Assembly: GCF_001954195.1 (NCBI RefSeq) | Contig: NZ_MBES01000057.1 | Coordinates: 1-64,000 of the forward strand | Direction: 5' to 3' | Source of the DNA: Mycobacterium sp. IS-1264 | Lineage (GTDB): Bacteria > Actinomycetota > Actinomycetes > Mycobacteriales > Mycobacteriaceae | Length of the DNA stretch: 64,000 nucleotides | Position numbers and translations under genes: made by a program | The notes under the pieces: model-generated | Told to the model about the DNA's origin: nothing | Seen by the model: only the letters and a program-made list of their open reading frames with translations | Database searches by the model: none | Shown here: positions 24,455 to 33,379 of the stretch, piece after piece | How the letters are laid out: every line of letters starts with the position of its first letter | Numbering within the stretch: position 1 is the stretch's first letter

Positions 24455-25195
24455 CTAAAACTCCTTGTGATTCACGTCGGTGACCAGCCCGCCGTCCATC
24501 ACGTACTCGCTGCCGGTGGAGTAGGACGACTCGTCGCTGGCCAGGAAAAGCACGAACGTCGCGACTTCCCGGACCTCGCCCGGACGCCCGAGCGGGATCG
24601 TCACCATGTCCTCGGGCAGATGCGCGGTCATCGGGGTGCGGATGAACCCCGGGTGCACCGAGTTCACCCGAATGTTGTGCGGCGCCAGCTCCAGTGCCGC
24701 CGACTTCGCCAGCCCGCGCACGCCCCACTTGGACGCGACGTAGGGGTGCACCATGGGCGCACCGCGCAGGCCCTCGATGGACGACACGTTGATGATCGAG
24801 CCGCCCCCGGCGGCGATCATCGGCTCGACCGCGACCCGCATGCCCAGGAACGTCCCGGTCAGGTTGACGTCAATCACCTTCTGCCACTTGGCCAGATCGA
24901 AGCTCTTCAGCGGGCCGAGCGCGACGGTTCCGGCGTTGTTGACCAGCACGTTGAGCTTGCCGAATTCGCCGACCGCGGTGGCGACCGCGGCGTCCCACTG
25001 GTCGGGCTGGGTGACGTCGAGGTGCACGTAGCGCGCGGAGTCACCGATCTCGTCGGCCAGCGCCTTGCCCTGGTCGTCCAGAATGTCGCCGATCACGACC
25101 TTGGCGCCTTCCTCGACCAGCAGGCGCGCATCTTCGGCTCCCATACCGCCGGCGCCACCGCTGATGAGCGCAACTTTGCCGTCTACCCGACCCAC
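24455..25195 (-). CDS. SDR family hydroxysteroid dehydrogenase-like oxidoreductase
   Basis: 246 residues. SGGAGGMGAEDARLLVEEGAKVVIGDI (cofactor, Asp in GDI suggests NAD), NNAGTVAL, NVSSIEG, YVASK, and the long end SSYSTGSEYVMDGG. It resembles mycobacterial FabG3-type 3-alpha/20-beta-hydroxysteroid dehydrogenases (Rv2002-like), with GDILDDQGKALADEIGDSARYVHLDV almost in register. GTG start at 25193-25195 with AAAGGAG upstream. 21 bp before the FAD oxidase gene. Confidence 0.88.
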   Translation of the reverse strand: MGRVDGKVALISGGAGGMGAEDARLLVEEGAKVVIGDILDDQGKALADEIGDSARYVHLDVTQPDQWDAAVATAVGEFGKLNVLVNNAGTVALGPLKSFDLAKWQKVIDVNLTGTFLGMRVAVEPMIAAGGGSIINVSSIEGLRGAPMVHPYVASKWGVRGLAKSAALELAPHNIRVNSVHPGFIRTPMTAHLPEDMVTIPLGRPGEVREVATFVLFLASDESSYSTGSEYVMDGGLVTDVNHKEF

Positions 25196-25210
25196 GCGGG
25201 TCTCCTTTCG

Positions 25211-26311
25211 TTAGGTGGTCACCAAAGTGCTTGGTGCGTAAAGGCCTTTGCCGGTTACCAGCGGCAGATCGAGTGTGGTCCGAATGCCCGGCGGCGCGGC
25301 GACCACCGCCGGGATGGCGTTGACGATGCGGCCCGCGGCGCCGACGATCGCGGCGTGGTTGTGGTCGCCCTTGCGGCTGCTCGGGACGATGTCCACGGCA
25401 TACGACGGTTCCCCGGTGATCTCGACGCGATACGAGCCGCCGCCGGAAGCGGGTTGCGGCCAGTCAGGCCGCAGGTCGGGTCGCAAGCGCGTGATGTGCT
25501 CGACGACGATGGCCGGATGCCCCTTCGACATGCCGTGGATCTCGAACTGCAGCGCGGCCTGCGTGCCCTTGGCAACGCGGCCCACCGCGATGTCGAAGTC
25601 TTCCGGCGCCGGCTCACGCTGGATCGACTGGGTAATCTCGTCGACCTCAATACCAAGGCCGGCCGCCAGCTGCCGGATTGCCGTTCCCCAGGCGAAGGTG
25701 AGCACGCCCGGTTGCAGCAGCATCGGCACGTCGTCCAGCGGCCCGCCGAATCCCATGTAGCGCATCACTTCTGCGCCGTCGTAACTCGCGTAGTCGGCGA
25801 TCTCCATGCAGCGGACCTGCTCGATGCGCTGACAGGTCCCGGAGAGCGCGAAGGGAATGAGGTCAGTGATGAATCCCGGGTCGACTCCGGTGATGAAGAT
25901 GCTCGAATTCCCTTGCTGCGCCGCATCTTCCACTCGGGTGATGTACTTGTCGGGCATCACGCCCCACGGGTATTGCAGCAGCCCCGGTGACGACCCGACG
26001 ACGTTGATTCCTTCGGCCAACATGCGCATGACGTCTTTCATCGCGTCGGGTATCCGGGTGTCACCCATGGCGCAGTAGACGACGCAGTCGGGCTTGGTAG
26101 CCAGAATCTCGTCGAGACTTCCGACGGCCTTGATGCCCGTGCTGACGCCCGCGTCCAGGCCGACGCCGCACAGTTCTCCCGCGTCCTTGCCCACCTTCTC
26201 CGGTGTCGACACGCACACCCCCGTCAGTTCGAACTGCGGGTTGGTGATGAGTTCGGCCAAGGCTAGGCCTCCGACATTTCCGGTGCCGACGTGCGCGACG
26301 CGGATCGCCAT
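25211..26311 (-). CDS. DapB-like NAD(P)-binding dehydrogenase
   Basis: 366 residues, with the N-terminal Rossmann fold of the dihydrodipicolinate-reductase/2,4-diaminopentanoate dehydrogenase type: IRVAHVGTGNVGGLALAELITNPQFELTGVCVS, then KPDCVVYCAMGDTRIPD and VVGSSPG. The C-terminal part lacks DapB catalytic motifs, so a lysine-pathway role is unlikely. This mycobacterial family often lies in lipid or steroid gene clusters. Start at ATG 26311 with CGGAGA upstream. First gene of the unit running to 23093. Confidence 0.8.
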   Translation of the reverse strand: MAIRVAHVGTGNVGGLALAELITNPQFELTGVCVSTPEKVGKDAGELCGVGLDAGVSTGIKAVGSLDEILATKPDCVVYCAMGDTRIPDAMKDVMRMLAEGINVVGSSPGLLQYPWGVMPDKYITRVEDAAQQGNSSIFITGVDPGFITDLIPFALSGTCQRIEQVRCMEIADYASYDGAEVMRYMGFGGPLDDVPMLLQPGVLTFAWGTAIRQLAAGLGIEVDEITQSIQREPAPEDFDIAVGRVAKGTQAALQFEIHGMSKGHPAIVVEHITRLRPDLRPDWPQPASGGGSYRVEITGEPSYAVDIVPSSRKGDHNHAAIVGAAGRIVNAIPAVVAAPPGIRTTLDLPLVTGKGLYAPSTLVTT

Positions 26312-26337
26312 CAGAGTCTCCGTTTCGTAGAACACTG

Positions 26338-26348
26338 GAAAACTTTTC
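26338..26348. promoter_or_regulatory. Small palindrome upstream of the DapB-like gene
   Basis: GAAAA-C-TTTTC, 27 bp upstream of the start at 26311, flanked by AACACT on the left and AGACACT on the right. Candidate operator; no regulator can be assigned. Confidence 0.3.
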
Positions 26349-26471
26349 TAGACACTAGTCCATAATTTCTGGCCCGCCCACCGGGGCTGAGCCCACGACG
26401 CCGAAAGACGTCGGAAACCTGAGTAGTCTTACCCTTCTCGACGAACCGCGCGCCGCCGCATGCTGGTGCAC

Positions 26472-26762
26472 ATGACAGTTCCCAATGGCATGTCGAAGAA
26501 CACCGTCGCCTTTTTCATTCAGGCCGCCGTTGCGTTCGGCATCAGCCTCGTGGCCGCGCTGGGCGGGATCTTTTTCCTTCCGCTCGACCCCTGGCAACGG
26601 ATGTTTCTCGGCATCACCGTCTTGTTCCTGGTCTCCAGCGCGTTCACCCTGGCGAAGGTGATCCGCGATCAGCAGGAGGCCGCGACTGTGCGTGTCCGTC
26701 TCGATGAGGCGCGGATGGAGAAGCTCCTTGCCGACTACGACCCATTCGCCGCTGCGAGCTGA
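26472..26762 (+). CDS. YiaA/YiaB-family two-helix membrane protein
   Basis: 96 residues from ATG 26472 (ATG 26460 would add four). Two hydrophobic helices, about 12-33 and 41-62, separated by the short loop PLDPWQR, match the YiaAB pattern; a charged cytoplasmic tail follows (KVIRDQQEAATVRVRLDEARMEK). Role unknown. It precedes the two-component genes on the same strand with a 75-bp gap. Confidence 0.75.
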   Translation: MTVPNGMSKNTVAFFIQAAVAFGISLVAALGGIFFLPLDPWQRMFLGITVLFLVSSAFTLAKVIRDQQEAATVRVRLDEARMEKLLADYDPFAAAS

Positions 26763-26837
26763 CGCTGTAAGCCCTTGCGGCTGGCCAAGTTTGCTTGTGA
26801 CTACAGCGGATCCGCGCTGCGACCTATGCTGAGCCGG

Positions 26838-27986
26838 ATGGCGACTCATGCTCCGGACCCGACGGCGCCGCTGTGGCGCGCGGCGCAGGTGTTTCGCCTG
26901 CTGAGCTGCGTCTACGCCCTGGGCTTCCAGATCGCAGTGAATGCGGATCTGCGCCGGCCAGTGCTCGGCTGGGTGCTGTTCGCGGTGCTGCTCGGCTGGA
27001 GCGCGGCCTGCGCGATCGCCTACCTGCGCGGGTTCGGCCGACGGCCGGCGTGGGTGATCGCCGAGATCGTCGTCGTCGTCGTGCTCATGTGGTCCAACAA
27101 GCTGGTCGCCACCGGACACTGGGCGTCCGAAAATCAGACCTGGCCGACGACATTGTGGGCCAGCAACCCGACGATCTCGGCCGCCATCCAGTTCGGTCCC
27201 GTCGGCGGGATGTTGACCGGCCTGGCGGTGATGGCCACCAACTTCGCCGTCAAGGACTACTTCGACCTCAACCTCGGACACAACGCCACGATCATCATCG
27301 AGCTGGCCATCGGCATGGCGATCGGCATGGCTGCACAAACCGCGCGACGGGCCCATGAAGAGCTGCAACGGGCGGCCCAGTTGTCCGCTGCACTGGAAGA
27401 ACGCGAGCGGCTGTCCCGAGAGGTGCATGACGGCGCCATCCAGGTTCTCGCGCTGGTCGCCAAGCGCGGCCACGAAATCGGCGGTGCTACAGCCGAACTG
27501 GCGAATCTCGCGAGTGAACAGGAACGCGCGCTGCGGCGGTGGGTCACCTCCGCCGGGTTCGACCAAGACGGGGACACGACGACGGTCGATCTGCGCACGC
27601 TGCTACGCCGCCGGGAGTCCGATGGAGTATCGCTGAGCTTGCCGGGCACGTCGGTGCCGCTTCCACATGCGGTGGCAACCGAACTCGACGCCGCGGTGGG
27701 CAACGCCCTGGACAATGTGCGAGCGCACGCGGGCGCGGGCGCCCATGCCTTTCTTCTCCTGGAGGACCTCGGTGATTCGGTGACGGTAAGCGTTCGCGAC
27801 GACGGTGTCGGCATCGCGGCGGGGCGCCTCGACGAAGCGGCCCGCCAGGGACGGCTCGGGGTTTCCAAATCGATTGTGGGACGGCTGACGTCGCTGGGCG
27901 GTCGCGCCCAACTCAACACAGCCCCGGGCGAAGGCACCGAGTGGGAGCTGTGCGTGCCGCGCCGGGGAGGACGTCATGACCGGTGA
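26838..27986 (+). CDS. Sensor histidine kinase (MacS/DUF5931 type)
   Basis: 382 residues. Five or so hydrophobic helices up to about residue 165, then a coiled linker (QTARRAHEELQRAAQLSAALEERERLSREVHDG) whose His in EVHDG is the phospho-acceptor, an N-box GNALDNVRAHAG and a G-box VRDDGVGI before the C-terminal APGEGTEWEL. NarL-type partner kinase. ATG 26838 is preferred; 26775 only adds residues without hydrophobic or family character. Overlaps the response regulator by 11 bp. Confidence 0.85.
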   Translation: MATHAPDPTAPLWRAAQVFRLLSCVYALGFQIAVNADLRRPVLGWVLFAVLLGWSAACAIAYLRGFGRRPAWVIAEIVVVVVLMWSNKLVATGHWASENQTWPTTLWASNPTISAAIQFGPVGGMLTGLAVMATNFAVKDYFDLNLGHNATIIIELAIGMAIGMAAQTARRAHEELQRAAQLSAALEERERLSREVHDGAIQVLALVAKRGHEIGGATAELANLASEQERALRRWVTSAGFDQDGDTTTVDLRTLLRRRESDGVSLSLPGTSVPLPHAVATELDAAVGNALDNVRAHAGAGAHAFLLLEDLGDSVTVSVRDDGVGIAAGRLDEAARQGRLGVSKSIVGRLTSLGGRAQLNTAPGEGTEWELCVPRRGGRHDR

Positions 27987-28638
27987 CGCCGCGACACGGG
28001 TGATGGTCGTCGACGACCATCCGATTTGGCGCGACGCGGTTGCCCGCGACCTCGCAGAGGATGGGTTCAACGTGGTCGCCACCGCCGACGGTGTGGCGGC
28101 CGCCCGCCGGCGCGCCGCCGCGGTGAAACCCGATGTGGTGGTGATGGATATGCGGCTCGCCGACGGCGACGGTGCACAGGCGACCGCCGAGATCCTCGCG
28201 GTCTCGCCGTCGTCCCGGGTGCTGGTGCTGTCGGCCTCGGACGAGCGCGACGACGTGCTGGAGGCCGTCAAAGCCGGGGCCACCGGATACCTGGTCAAGA
28301 GCGCCTCCAAGTCCGAACTCGCGGAAGCGGTCTCGGCAACGGCGGCGGGGCGGGCCGTGTTCACCCCCAGCCTCGCCGGACTGGTGCTGGGTGAATACCG
28401 GCGCATCGCCCAGAGCACGGACTCGACGCCGGCCCGTCCCAGCTTGACCGAACGCGAGACTGAGGTGCTGCGCTATGTCGCAAAAGGTTTGTCCGCCAAG
28501 CAGATTGCCGAAAAGCTCACATTGAGCCACCGCACCGTCGAAAACCACGTCCAGGCGACGTTCCGCAAGCTTCAAGTCGCCAATCGGGTGGAATTGACCC
28601 GCTACGCCATCGACCACGGCCTGGACAGCGATCCGTAA
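27976..28638 (+). CDS. NarL/FixJ-family response regulator
   Basis: 220 residues. Receiver domain with the acidic pair in MVVDDHP, phospho-Asp in VVVMDMRLADGD and Lys in GYLVKSAS; LuxR-type HTH at the C-terminus (LTERETEVLRYVAKGLSAKQIAEKL ... SHRTVENHVQATFRKL). It is coupled to the kinase by overlap. Targets are not evident. The next gene follows after 11 bp and could be part of the same transcript. Confidence 0.92.
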   Translation: MTGDAATRVMVVDDHPIWRDAVARDLAEDGFNVVATADGVAAARRRAAAVKPDVVVMDMRLADGDGAQATAEILAVSPSSRVLVLSASDERDDVLEAVKAGATGYLVKSASKSELAEAVSATAAGRAVFTPSLAGLVLGEYRRIAQSTDSTPARPSLTERETEVLRYVAKGLSAKQIAEKLTLSHRTVENHVQATFRKLQVANRVELTRYAIDHGLDSDP

Positions 28639-28649
28639 GGAGTAGAAGC

Positions 28650-29705
28650 GTGCCCGAGACGATCAAGGTGGTTGTGGACCGTAACTCGGTCGCCATGGGC
28701 GATGATGTGGAGTCACACCTTGAATTCTGGATATTCCCCGCGTCGGCCACCGTCGACGACCTGCTGACCGAGATTTCGGCGCATTACCTTCCGTCAGTTG
28801 CCGGGCCCGCGGGCTGGGAAATAAACATCGACACGCATGAGCGCCGTCTCGGCCGTGCTATCGGCCTGATCTACAAGAGGGATGACCTCAAGCAGCAAGC
28901 TCACGTCTGCAGGCTGACGCCCGGGCGGACAATGTTGCGCTCGCTGACGCGTTTGGCCGAACTCGGTGTCTACGCCAACTACTTGAGCGGGGACAAAGCG
29001 CGACCGGTAGCGCTCAGCGAAATGACGGCCGGCCCCGCCTTTACCGGGTCTCGGCCCACCAAGCTGGAATCCGAAGCGCAAGCGCAAGCAAACACCGATT
29101 GGGTGCTGATGCGCGAGCTCGACCGCCGCGCCGCGGCCATCGAAATCGCGCGAGTCGACTGGGTTCGCGCGACGCTGGCATCGCGCGCCGTACCGCCGCC
29201 GGGTTCTGACATTTTCATCGCCCGCAACTTCCACTTCCTGACCGAGCTTCATTGCCCCGCCAGTTTGAACATCGCGGCTAGCCTGCTCGGAACGGACGAA
29301 TCCCTCGACGAGGGCGTGGACGCGCTGCCGAATGTCGACGACCGCGCCGCGACGGTGACCCTGGCGATGGTGTTGGCCGCGTTCGAGTGGGGGACTCGAC
29401 GGCAGAGATGGCAGGTCGGCGAGCGGCCGTACTGCAGGGCCTACTTCGAATTCCTCGCGAGGTGGGGGTACCAGCTGTCGCCGATCGAACAGGTCATGGC
29501 CGGCCATATGACAGTCGAGCAGTTCCGATTCTCTGCGAATGACCTCGCGAAGCTCGACCGCATCAGACAACTGCGCGAAGCGCAATACACGGCCCGCGTC
29601 CGCCGCTATTACGCCAAGACCCTTAGCGACGAGGAGTACCAGGCCGCTATTCGACCCATCCACGACGAGCTAACCGCGCTGGGCGAAAAGCCGGGACCCA
29701 TCTAG
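28650..29705 (+). CDS. Hypothetical protein of 351 residues
   Basis: Not recognised. Soluble, no signal peptide. The first 90 residues (VVVDRNSVAMGDDVESHLEFWIFP ... WEINIDTHERRLGRAIGLIY) look beta-rich; the rest is mainly helical and rich in Arg, Glu and Trp, with a C-terminal coiled stretch (LDRIRQLREAQYTARVRRYYAKTLSDEEY). GTG start at 28650 with AAGGAG upstream at a good distance, so it is clearly translated. It sits 11 bp after a response-regulator gene, hinting at a link to that system. Confidence 0.7.
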   Translation: MPETIKVVVDRNSVAMGDDVESHLEFWIFPASATVDDLLTEISAHYLPSVAGPAGWEINIDTHERRLGRAIGLIYKRDDLKQQAHVCRLTPGRTMLRSLTRLAELGVYANYLSGDKARPVALSEMTAGPAFTGSRPTKLESEAQAQANTDWVLMRELDRRAAAIEIARVDWVRATLASRAVPPPGSDIFIARNFHFLTELHCPASLNIAASLLGTDESLDEGVDALPNVDDRAATVTLAMVLAAFEWGTRRQRWQVGERPYCRAYFEFLARWGYQLSPIEQVMAGHMTVEQFRFSANDLAKLDRIRQLREAQYTARVRRYYAKTLSDEEYQAAIRPIHDELTALGEKPGPI

Positions 29706-29709
29706 CACC

Positions 29710-31005
29710 TCAGCGGCCGTGCCGGCCGGCCAGAAAACGAGCCCCGACGAGAGCCGCCACCATCGTCGTCACGCAGACGAGACCGTCGCCCTTGAGACCC
29801 CACCGGATCGCCGCCAGAGTCGCCACTCCCGCTACGCACAGCAGCGCGCCGACCGCCGCACCCCGCACAAGGGAGGTGATAGTCGGGCTTCCGTCCCAAC
29901 CCGGCAGCGGGGTGTTCTCCAGCGGCCGCAGCACCACAAACAGCACCGCCACCATGGCCGCCATCAGCAGCAGCTGCAGCGCGCTCAGCGCAACGAAGTC
30001 GGACTGACCGGGGTAGCGCGGGTGGCCGACGTAGTCGAAGAGCAGGTGCATGCCCAGCAAAGCGGGCATGTGCCACAGGTACAGGGTCATCGCCCCGGAG
30101 TTGCCGAGCGCCGTCCACCACCACACGCGCGGGCGCTGCGCCCACCGGCCGATCGCGGGCATCGCCGCAATTGCCAACGCGCTCAAGATGATTGCGTGTC
30201 CGGCGAGCAGCAATGACGGTGGACTCGTGTTGGAAAGGCGGTGATCACCGGTTCCGACCATGCTGATTTCATACGGCCCCCACCGCACCAGTGCGACGTT
30301 GATCGCGAGCAGCGCGGCCGCCGTCATCAGCGCGGCGCGGCGGGTGAGCAGCCGACGGCGGTAAGCGACGCCGAACATGGCCGGGATGAGCCAGACCGCG
30401 AGGTTGAGATAACCGAGCGCGGAAGCGGCGGCCCAGTGCAGCCTGATGGCGTCGATCGCCGCGATGGCTGCGTAGACCACGCCCACTCCCGCAGCGAGGC
30501 GGGTCGGAGTGCTGATCCGAGCCAGCGCCGGCATCGCCGCCAGCACCAGCACGTAGGCACCCAGGAACCACAGCAACTGAATGCTGACGCCGGCCACGGG
30601 CTCGTAGACGTGTTGGGGCAGAGCCCAATACAGCGCGGCGAGTGCAACGGCCCAAAAGGCGAAGTAGTAGAAGACCGGTCGGAACAGCCTGGTGCAGCGC
30701 TTCATCAGCCAGTCGCCCCAGTTGGCGCCAGGCCGCCAGGATGACAGACACGCCGCGGCGCCGGCGAAGAAGAACAGCGGCATGATCTGAAAAATCCAGG
30801 TGAGGGCCTGAAACACCGTCGAGGTCGTCAGCAGGTTGTCCCAGATGAGCACGTGATTGCGGATGATGCTGATCGCCATCAGGGTGTGGCCGGCCACCAC
30901 GCCGACCAGAGCCGCGATGCGAATGACGTCGAGGGCGCGGTCGCGGTCGGCGGGTGTGCGTGCGGCCAACTCGGTGGGGCCGGGGACGCCGAGGGAAGAT
31001 CTCAC
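29710..31005 (-). CDS. Acyltransferase-3-type integral membrane protein
   Basis: 431 residues with about ten membrane helices. N-terminal family features RDRALDVIRIAALVGVVAGHTLMA (catalytic His in helix 1), then RRLFRPVFYY-type charged loop. Members O-acylate sugars, peptidoglycan or lipids in the membrane. The start is GTG 31005, with AAAGGA upstream. It is convergent with the 28650 gene (4-bp gap) and divergent from the PE gene. Confidence 0.85.
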   Translation of the reverse strand: MRSSLGVPGPTELAARTPADRDRALDVIRIAALVGVVAGHTLMAISIIRNHVLIWDNLLTTSTVFQALTWIFQIMPLFFFAGAAACLSSWRPGANWGDWLMKRCTRLFRPVFYYFAFWAVALAALYWALPQHVYEPVAGVSIQLLWFLGAYVLVLAAMPALARISTPTRLAAGVGVVYAAIAAIDAIRLHWAAASALGYLNLAVWLIPAMFGVAYRRRLLTRRAALMTAAALLAINVALVRWGPYEISMVGTGDHRLSNTSPPSLLLAGHAIILSALAIAAMPAIGRWAQRPRVWWWTALGNSGAMTLYLWHMPALLGMHLLFDYVGHPRYPGQSDFVALSALQLLLMAAMVAVLFVVLRPLENTPLPGWDGSPTITSLVRGAAVGALLCVAGVATLAAIRWGLKGDGLVCVTTMVAALVGARFLAGRHGR

Positions 31006-31124
31006 GTCGTTTGTTCCTTTTCGGTGCACGGAAGTGAAAGTGATTGCAGCCGTGCCGCGATGGCACCTGGAAAGCATCGCCGAGCGGCGAGCCCGCAGTC
31101 CCGCGCAGTTCTACGCGTCAGGCG

Positions 31125-31140
31125 TGAGTAGTACTACTCA
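31125..31140. promoter_or_regulatory. Perfect 16-bp palindrome upstream of the PE gene
   Basis: TGAGTAGT-ACTACTCA, with no mismatch, in the 248-bp divergent region between the acyltransferase and the PE-PPE hydrolase, 113 bp before the PE start. Typical of a dimeric repressor site. Its outer arms TGAGT/ACTCA also occur in the TetR-gene palindrome at 35109-35120. Confidence 0.5.
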
Positions 31141-31253
31141 AGTTGTCGTGGGCCCCCGCACCGGCCGCAGACGGTCAACCAAACGCGGGACTTCCCGCAG
31201 GCAGCGTCTTATGCTCGTTTTTGCTCGCAGTCGGAAGGGATGAGGGCGGGGAG

Positions 31254-32774
31254 ATGTCGTACGTAGTCACCACCCCCGAGATGTTGGCGGCCGCGGCCAC
31301 CGATGTGGGAAACATCGGTTCGGCGATCAGCACCGCCAGCTCGAACGCAGCCGGCCCGACCACCGGTTTGATCCCGGCGGCCGAGGACGAGGTGTCGATG
31401 GCCATCGCGAAGCTATTCGGCGCGTACGGCCAGGAGTATCAGGCGCTCGTCTCGCAGGCTTCGGCGTTTCACGACGAGTTCACCCAGGCGCTGGCCGCCT
31501 CGGGCAACGCCTATGCGGAAGCCGACGCGGCAAATTCGGCCCTGATGCTCGGGCCGGCGAACCCCCTGAACACCATCGCCTCGCCGATCCAGATGCTGTT
31601 CGGGCAACCGGCGCTCACGGGAGGGTCCAGTGGGGCCAGCGCGATGACGTCGATGGCGTCGATGTCCAGGGCGGCCTCCGCGGACCCGCTGATCGCATTG
31701 ATCATGGGCGGCACCGGCAACCCGACACCCAACCCCGCCTACGTGACGAGCATCTTCAACTCGTACATCCAGCCCAACCCCCTCTTCGCCGGGGCCACCC
31801 CGCAGGGCCTCTTCACGCCCGAGCAGTTCTGGCCCATCACCCCCAATCTCGGAAACCTGACGTACGGCCAGTCCGTCGCGCAGGGCACCGGCCTGCTGAA
31901 CGACGCGCTGGTCGGCCCCAGCGGGGTGCTCACGCAGGGCAACAGCGCCGTCGTCGTCGGGTACTCACAAAGCGCCGCCATCGCGAACAACGAAATCAAC
32001 GCCCTGATGGCGGCGGGCTCGCCCTATCAAGACCAGCTGTCCTTCATGCTGCTGGCCAATCCGAACACCCCTGACGGCGGCATCCTGTCGCGCTTCCCCG
32101 GCTTCTACCTCCCGTTCCTGGATGTGCCGTTCAACGGTGCGACGCCGCCGCTCTCGCCGTACCTGACCAGCATGTACACGATCCAATACGACGGCATCGC
32201 CAACGCCCCGCAATACCCGCTCAACCTCGTGTCGGACGCCAACGCCGTCGCGGGCTACTTCACCCTGCACAGCACCTATCCCACACTTTCCGCCGCGCAG
32301 GTCGCCAACGCCGTGGCCCTGCCGACGTCACCCGGCTACACGGGCGCCACCCAGTACTACGAGTTGCTGACGCAGAACCTGCCGCTGCTGCAGCCGATCC
32401 GCGATATCCCGTTCCTCGGCAATCCGCTCGCCGACCTCGTCCAGCCCGACCTGCGGGTGCTCGTCGACTTGGGCTACGGCTCCTACGGGCCCGGCCTCAA
32501 CTACGCGAACATTCCCACCCCGGCCGGCCTATTCGAGGTCGTCAACCCGTTCACGACCGGGCCCGACCTCCTCCTCGGCGCCGTGCAGGGACCCCAGTCC
32601 GCGCTGGTGGATCTCGGGCTGTTGCCGCAGTCGGCAACCCCGACCATCTATCCGTATGTCCCGTCGATAGACCCGAACCTGAACTTCTTCCTGGGCCAGC
32701 CGAGCGTGACGGGGCTGTCGCTACTCAGCGGCGCCGCCGGCGATGTGCTGCATTTGATTCCGCCCATCCACTGA
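31254..32774 (+). CDS. PE family protein with PE-PPE hydrolase domain (PE4-like)
   Basis: 506 residues. PE domain at about 1-95 (SYVVTTPEMLAAAATDVGNIGSAISTA), with the type VII secretion signal YAEAD (YxxxD) near residue 88. A short linker leads into a PE-PPE alpha/beta-hydrolase domain, nucleophile elbow VVVGYSQSAAIA, so likely a secreted serine esterase acting on envelope or host lipids. Position and length correspond to M. tuberculosis PE4 (Rv0160c); the adjacent paralogue PE3 is absent here. GGGCGGGGAG precedes the ATG closely. Confidence 0.92.
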   Translation: MSYVVTTPEMLAAAATDVGNIGSAISTASSNAAGPTTGLIPAAEDEVSMAIAKLFGAYGQEYQALVSQASAFHDEFTQALAASGNAYAEADAANSALMLGPANPLNTIASPIQMLFGQPALTGGSSGASAMTSMASMSRAASADPLIALIMGGTGNPTPNPAYVTSIFNSYIQPNPLFAGATPQGLFTPEQFWPITPNLGNLTYGQSVAQGTGLLNDALVGPSGVLTQGNSAVVVGYSQSAAIANNEINALMAAGSPYQDQLSFMLLANPNTPDGGILSRFPGFYLPFLDVPFNGATPPLSPYLTSMYTIQYDGIANAPQYPLNLVSDANAVAGYFTLHSTYPTLSAAQVANAVALPTSPGYTGATQYYELLTQNLPLLQPIRDIPFLGNPLADLVQPDLRVLVDLGYGSYGPGLNYANIPTPAGLFEVVNPFTTGPDLLLGAVQGPQSALVDLGLLPQSATPTIYPYVPSIDPNLNFFLGQPSVTGLSLLSGAAGDVLHLIPPIH

Positions 32775-32791
32775 GGGCCTTGACACCATTG

Positions 32792-32823
32792 TTTAGCAGC
32801 ACCTAAATTTAGCGAGTGCTAAA
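32792..32823. promoter_or_regulatory. Two adjacent palindromes, likely ArsR operator
   Basis: TTTAG-CAGCAC-CTAAA followed immediately by TTTAG-CGAGTG-CTAAA: two 16-bp inverted repeats with identical arms. The second covers the GTG start of the first gene of an operon that encodes an ArsR-type repressor. The strict repetition and position argue for cooperative repression at the promoter/start. Confidence 0.65.
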
Positions 32824-33379
32824 TGATGCTGGTCCGCCCGATCCCATCCTGCTGTACCGCGCCGCGACGGATAGAGCCGTCGCGGTTGTGGAGGCCGTCG
32901 CGCCCGACCAGCTGACCTGGCCGACGCCCTGCTCGGAGTGGACGGTGCAAGACCTCATCGATCACCTGGCCGGCGGGGCGGAGTACCTGCTGGCTGCGGC
33001 AACGGGCGCGGAGCCGGTTCCAGCCAAGGGCGCCGCCGGCACCGATTACCGAATGCGTGTGGCCCGCGTGCTGAGCGCCCTCGAATTGCCCGGCGCACTC
33101 GAGCGCGTCTGTGTCTCCCCGCTCGGCTTCGACTGGCCCGTGGCCGACGCCGTGGCCGGCACATTTATGGACGTGCTCATCCACACCTGGGATCTGGCCC
33201 GCGCGACGGGACAGGACGAGCGGCTTGATGCCCGCCTAGTGGAAGCGTGTTCGGCGATGTTCCTCCCCGAAATGCCAAGGCGCGGACGGGAAGCGGGGAT
33301 CGTCGGCCCCGAGGTGGTGCTGGGCGAGGGCGCGTCTGCGCAGGATCGGCTGCTGGCGGCGATGGGCCGCACACCGTGA
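32816..33379 (+). CDS. TIGR03086-type (mycothiol-dependent maleylpyruvate isomerase-like) protein
   Basis: 187 residues, DinB/MDMPI helical-bundle fold. Typical phrases: PTPCSEWTVQDLIDHLAGGAEYLL (about 38-62) and DVLIHTWDLARATGQD, whose His residues could bind metal. Members may act with mycothiol, but the reaction here is unknown. GTG start at 32816 lies in the second operator palindrome. First gene of a four-gene operon with 4-bp overlaps. Confidence 0.85.
   Translation: MLNDAGPPDPILLYRAATDRAVAVVEAVAPDQLTWPTPCSEWTVQDLIDHLAGGAEYLLAAATGAEPVPAKGAAGTDYRMRVARVLSALELPGALERVCVSPLGFDWPVADAVAGTFMDVLIHTWDLARATGQDERLDARLVEACSAMFLPEMPRRGREAGIVGPEVVLGEGASAQDRLLAAMGRTP

Noticed and set aside
22314..24728. 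804-codon minus-strand frame
   Set aside because: Artefact of GC-rich third positions across the TetR and FAD-oxidase genes.
23909..25990. 693-codon plus-strand frame
   Set aside because: Antisense to the FAD-oxidase, SDR and DapB-like genes; no family features.
31143..31253. N-terminal extension of the PE protein from 31143
   Set aside because: PE proteins start at MSYVV-type sequence; the extension has no PE character and no ribosome site.
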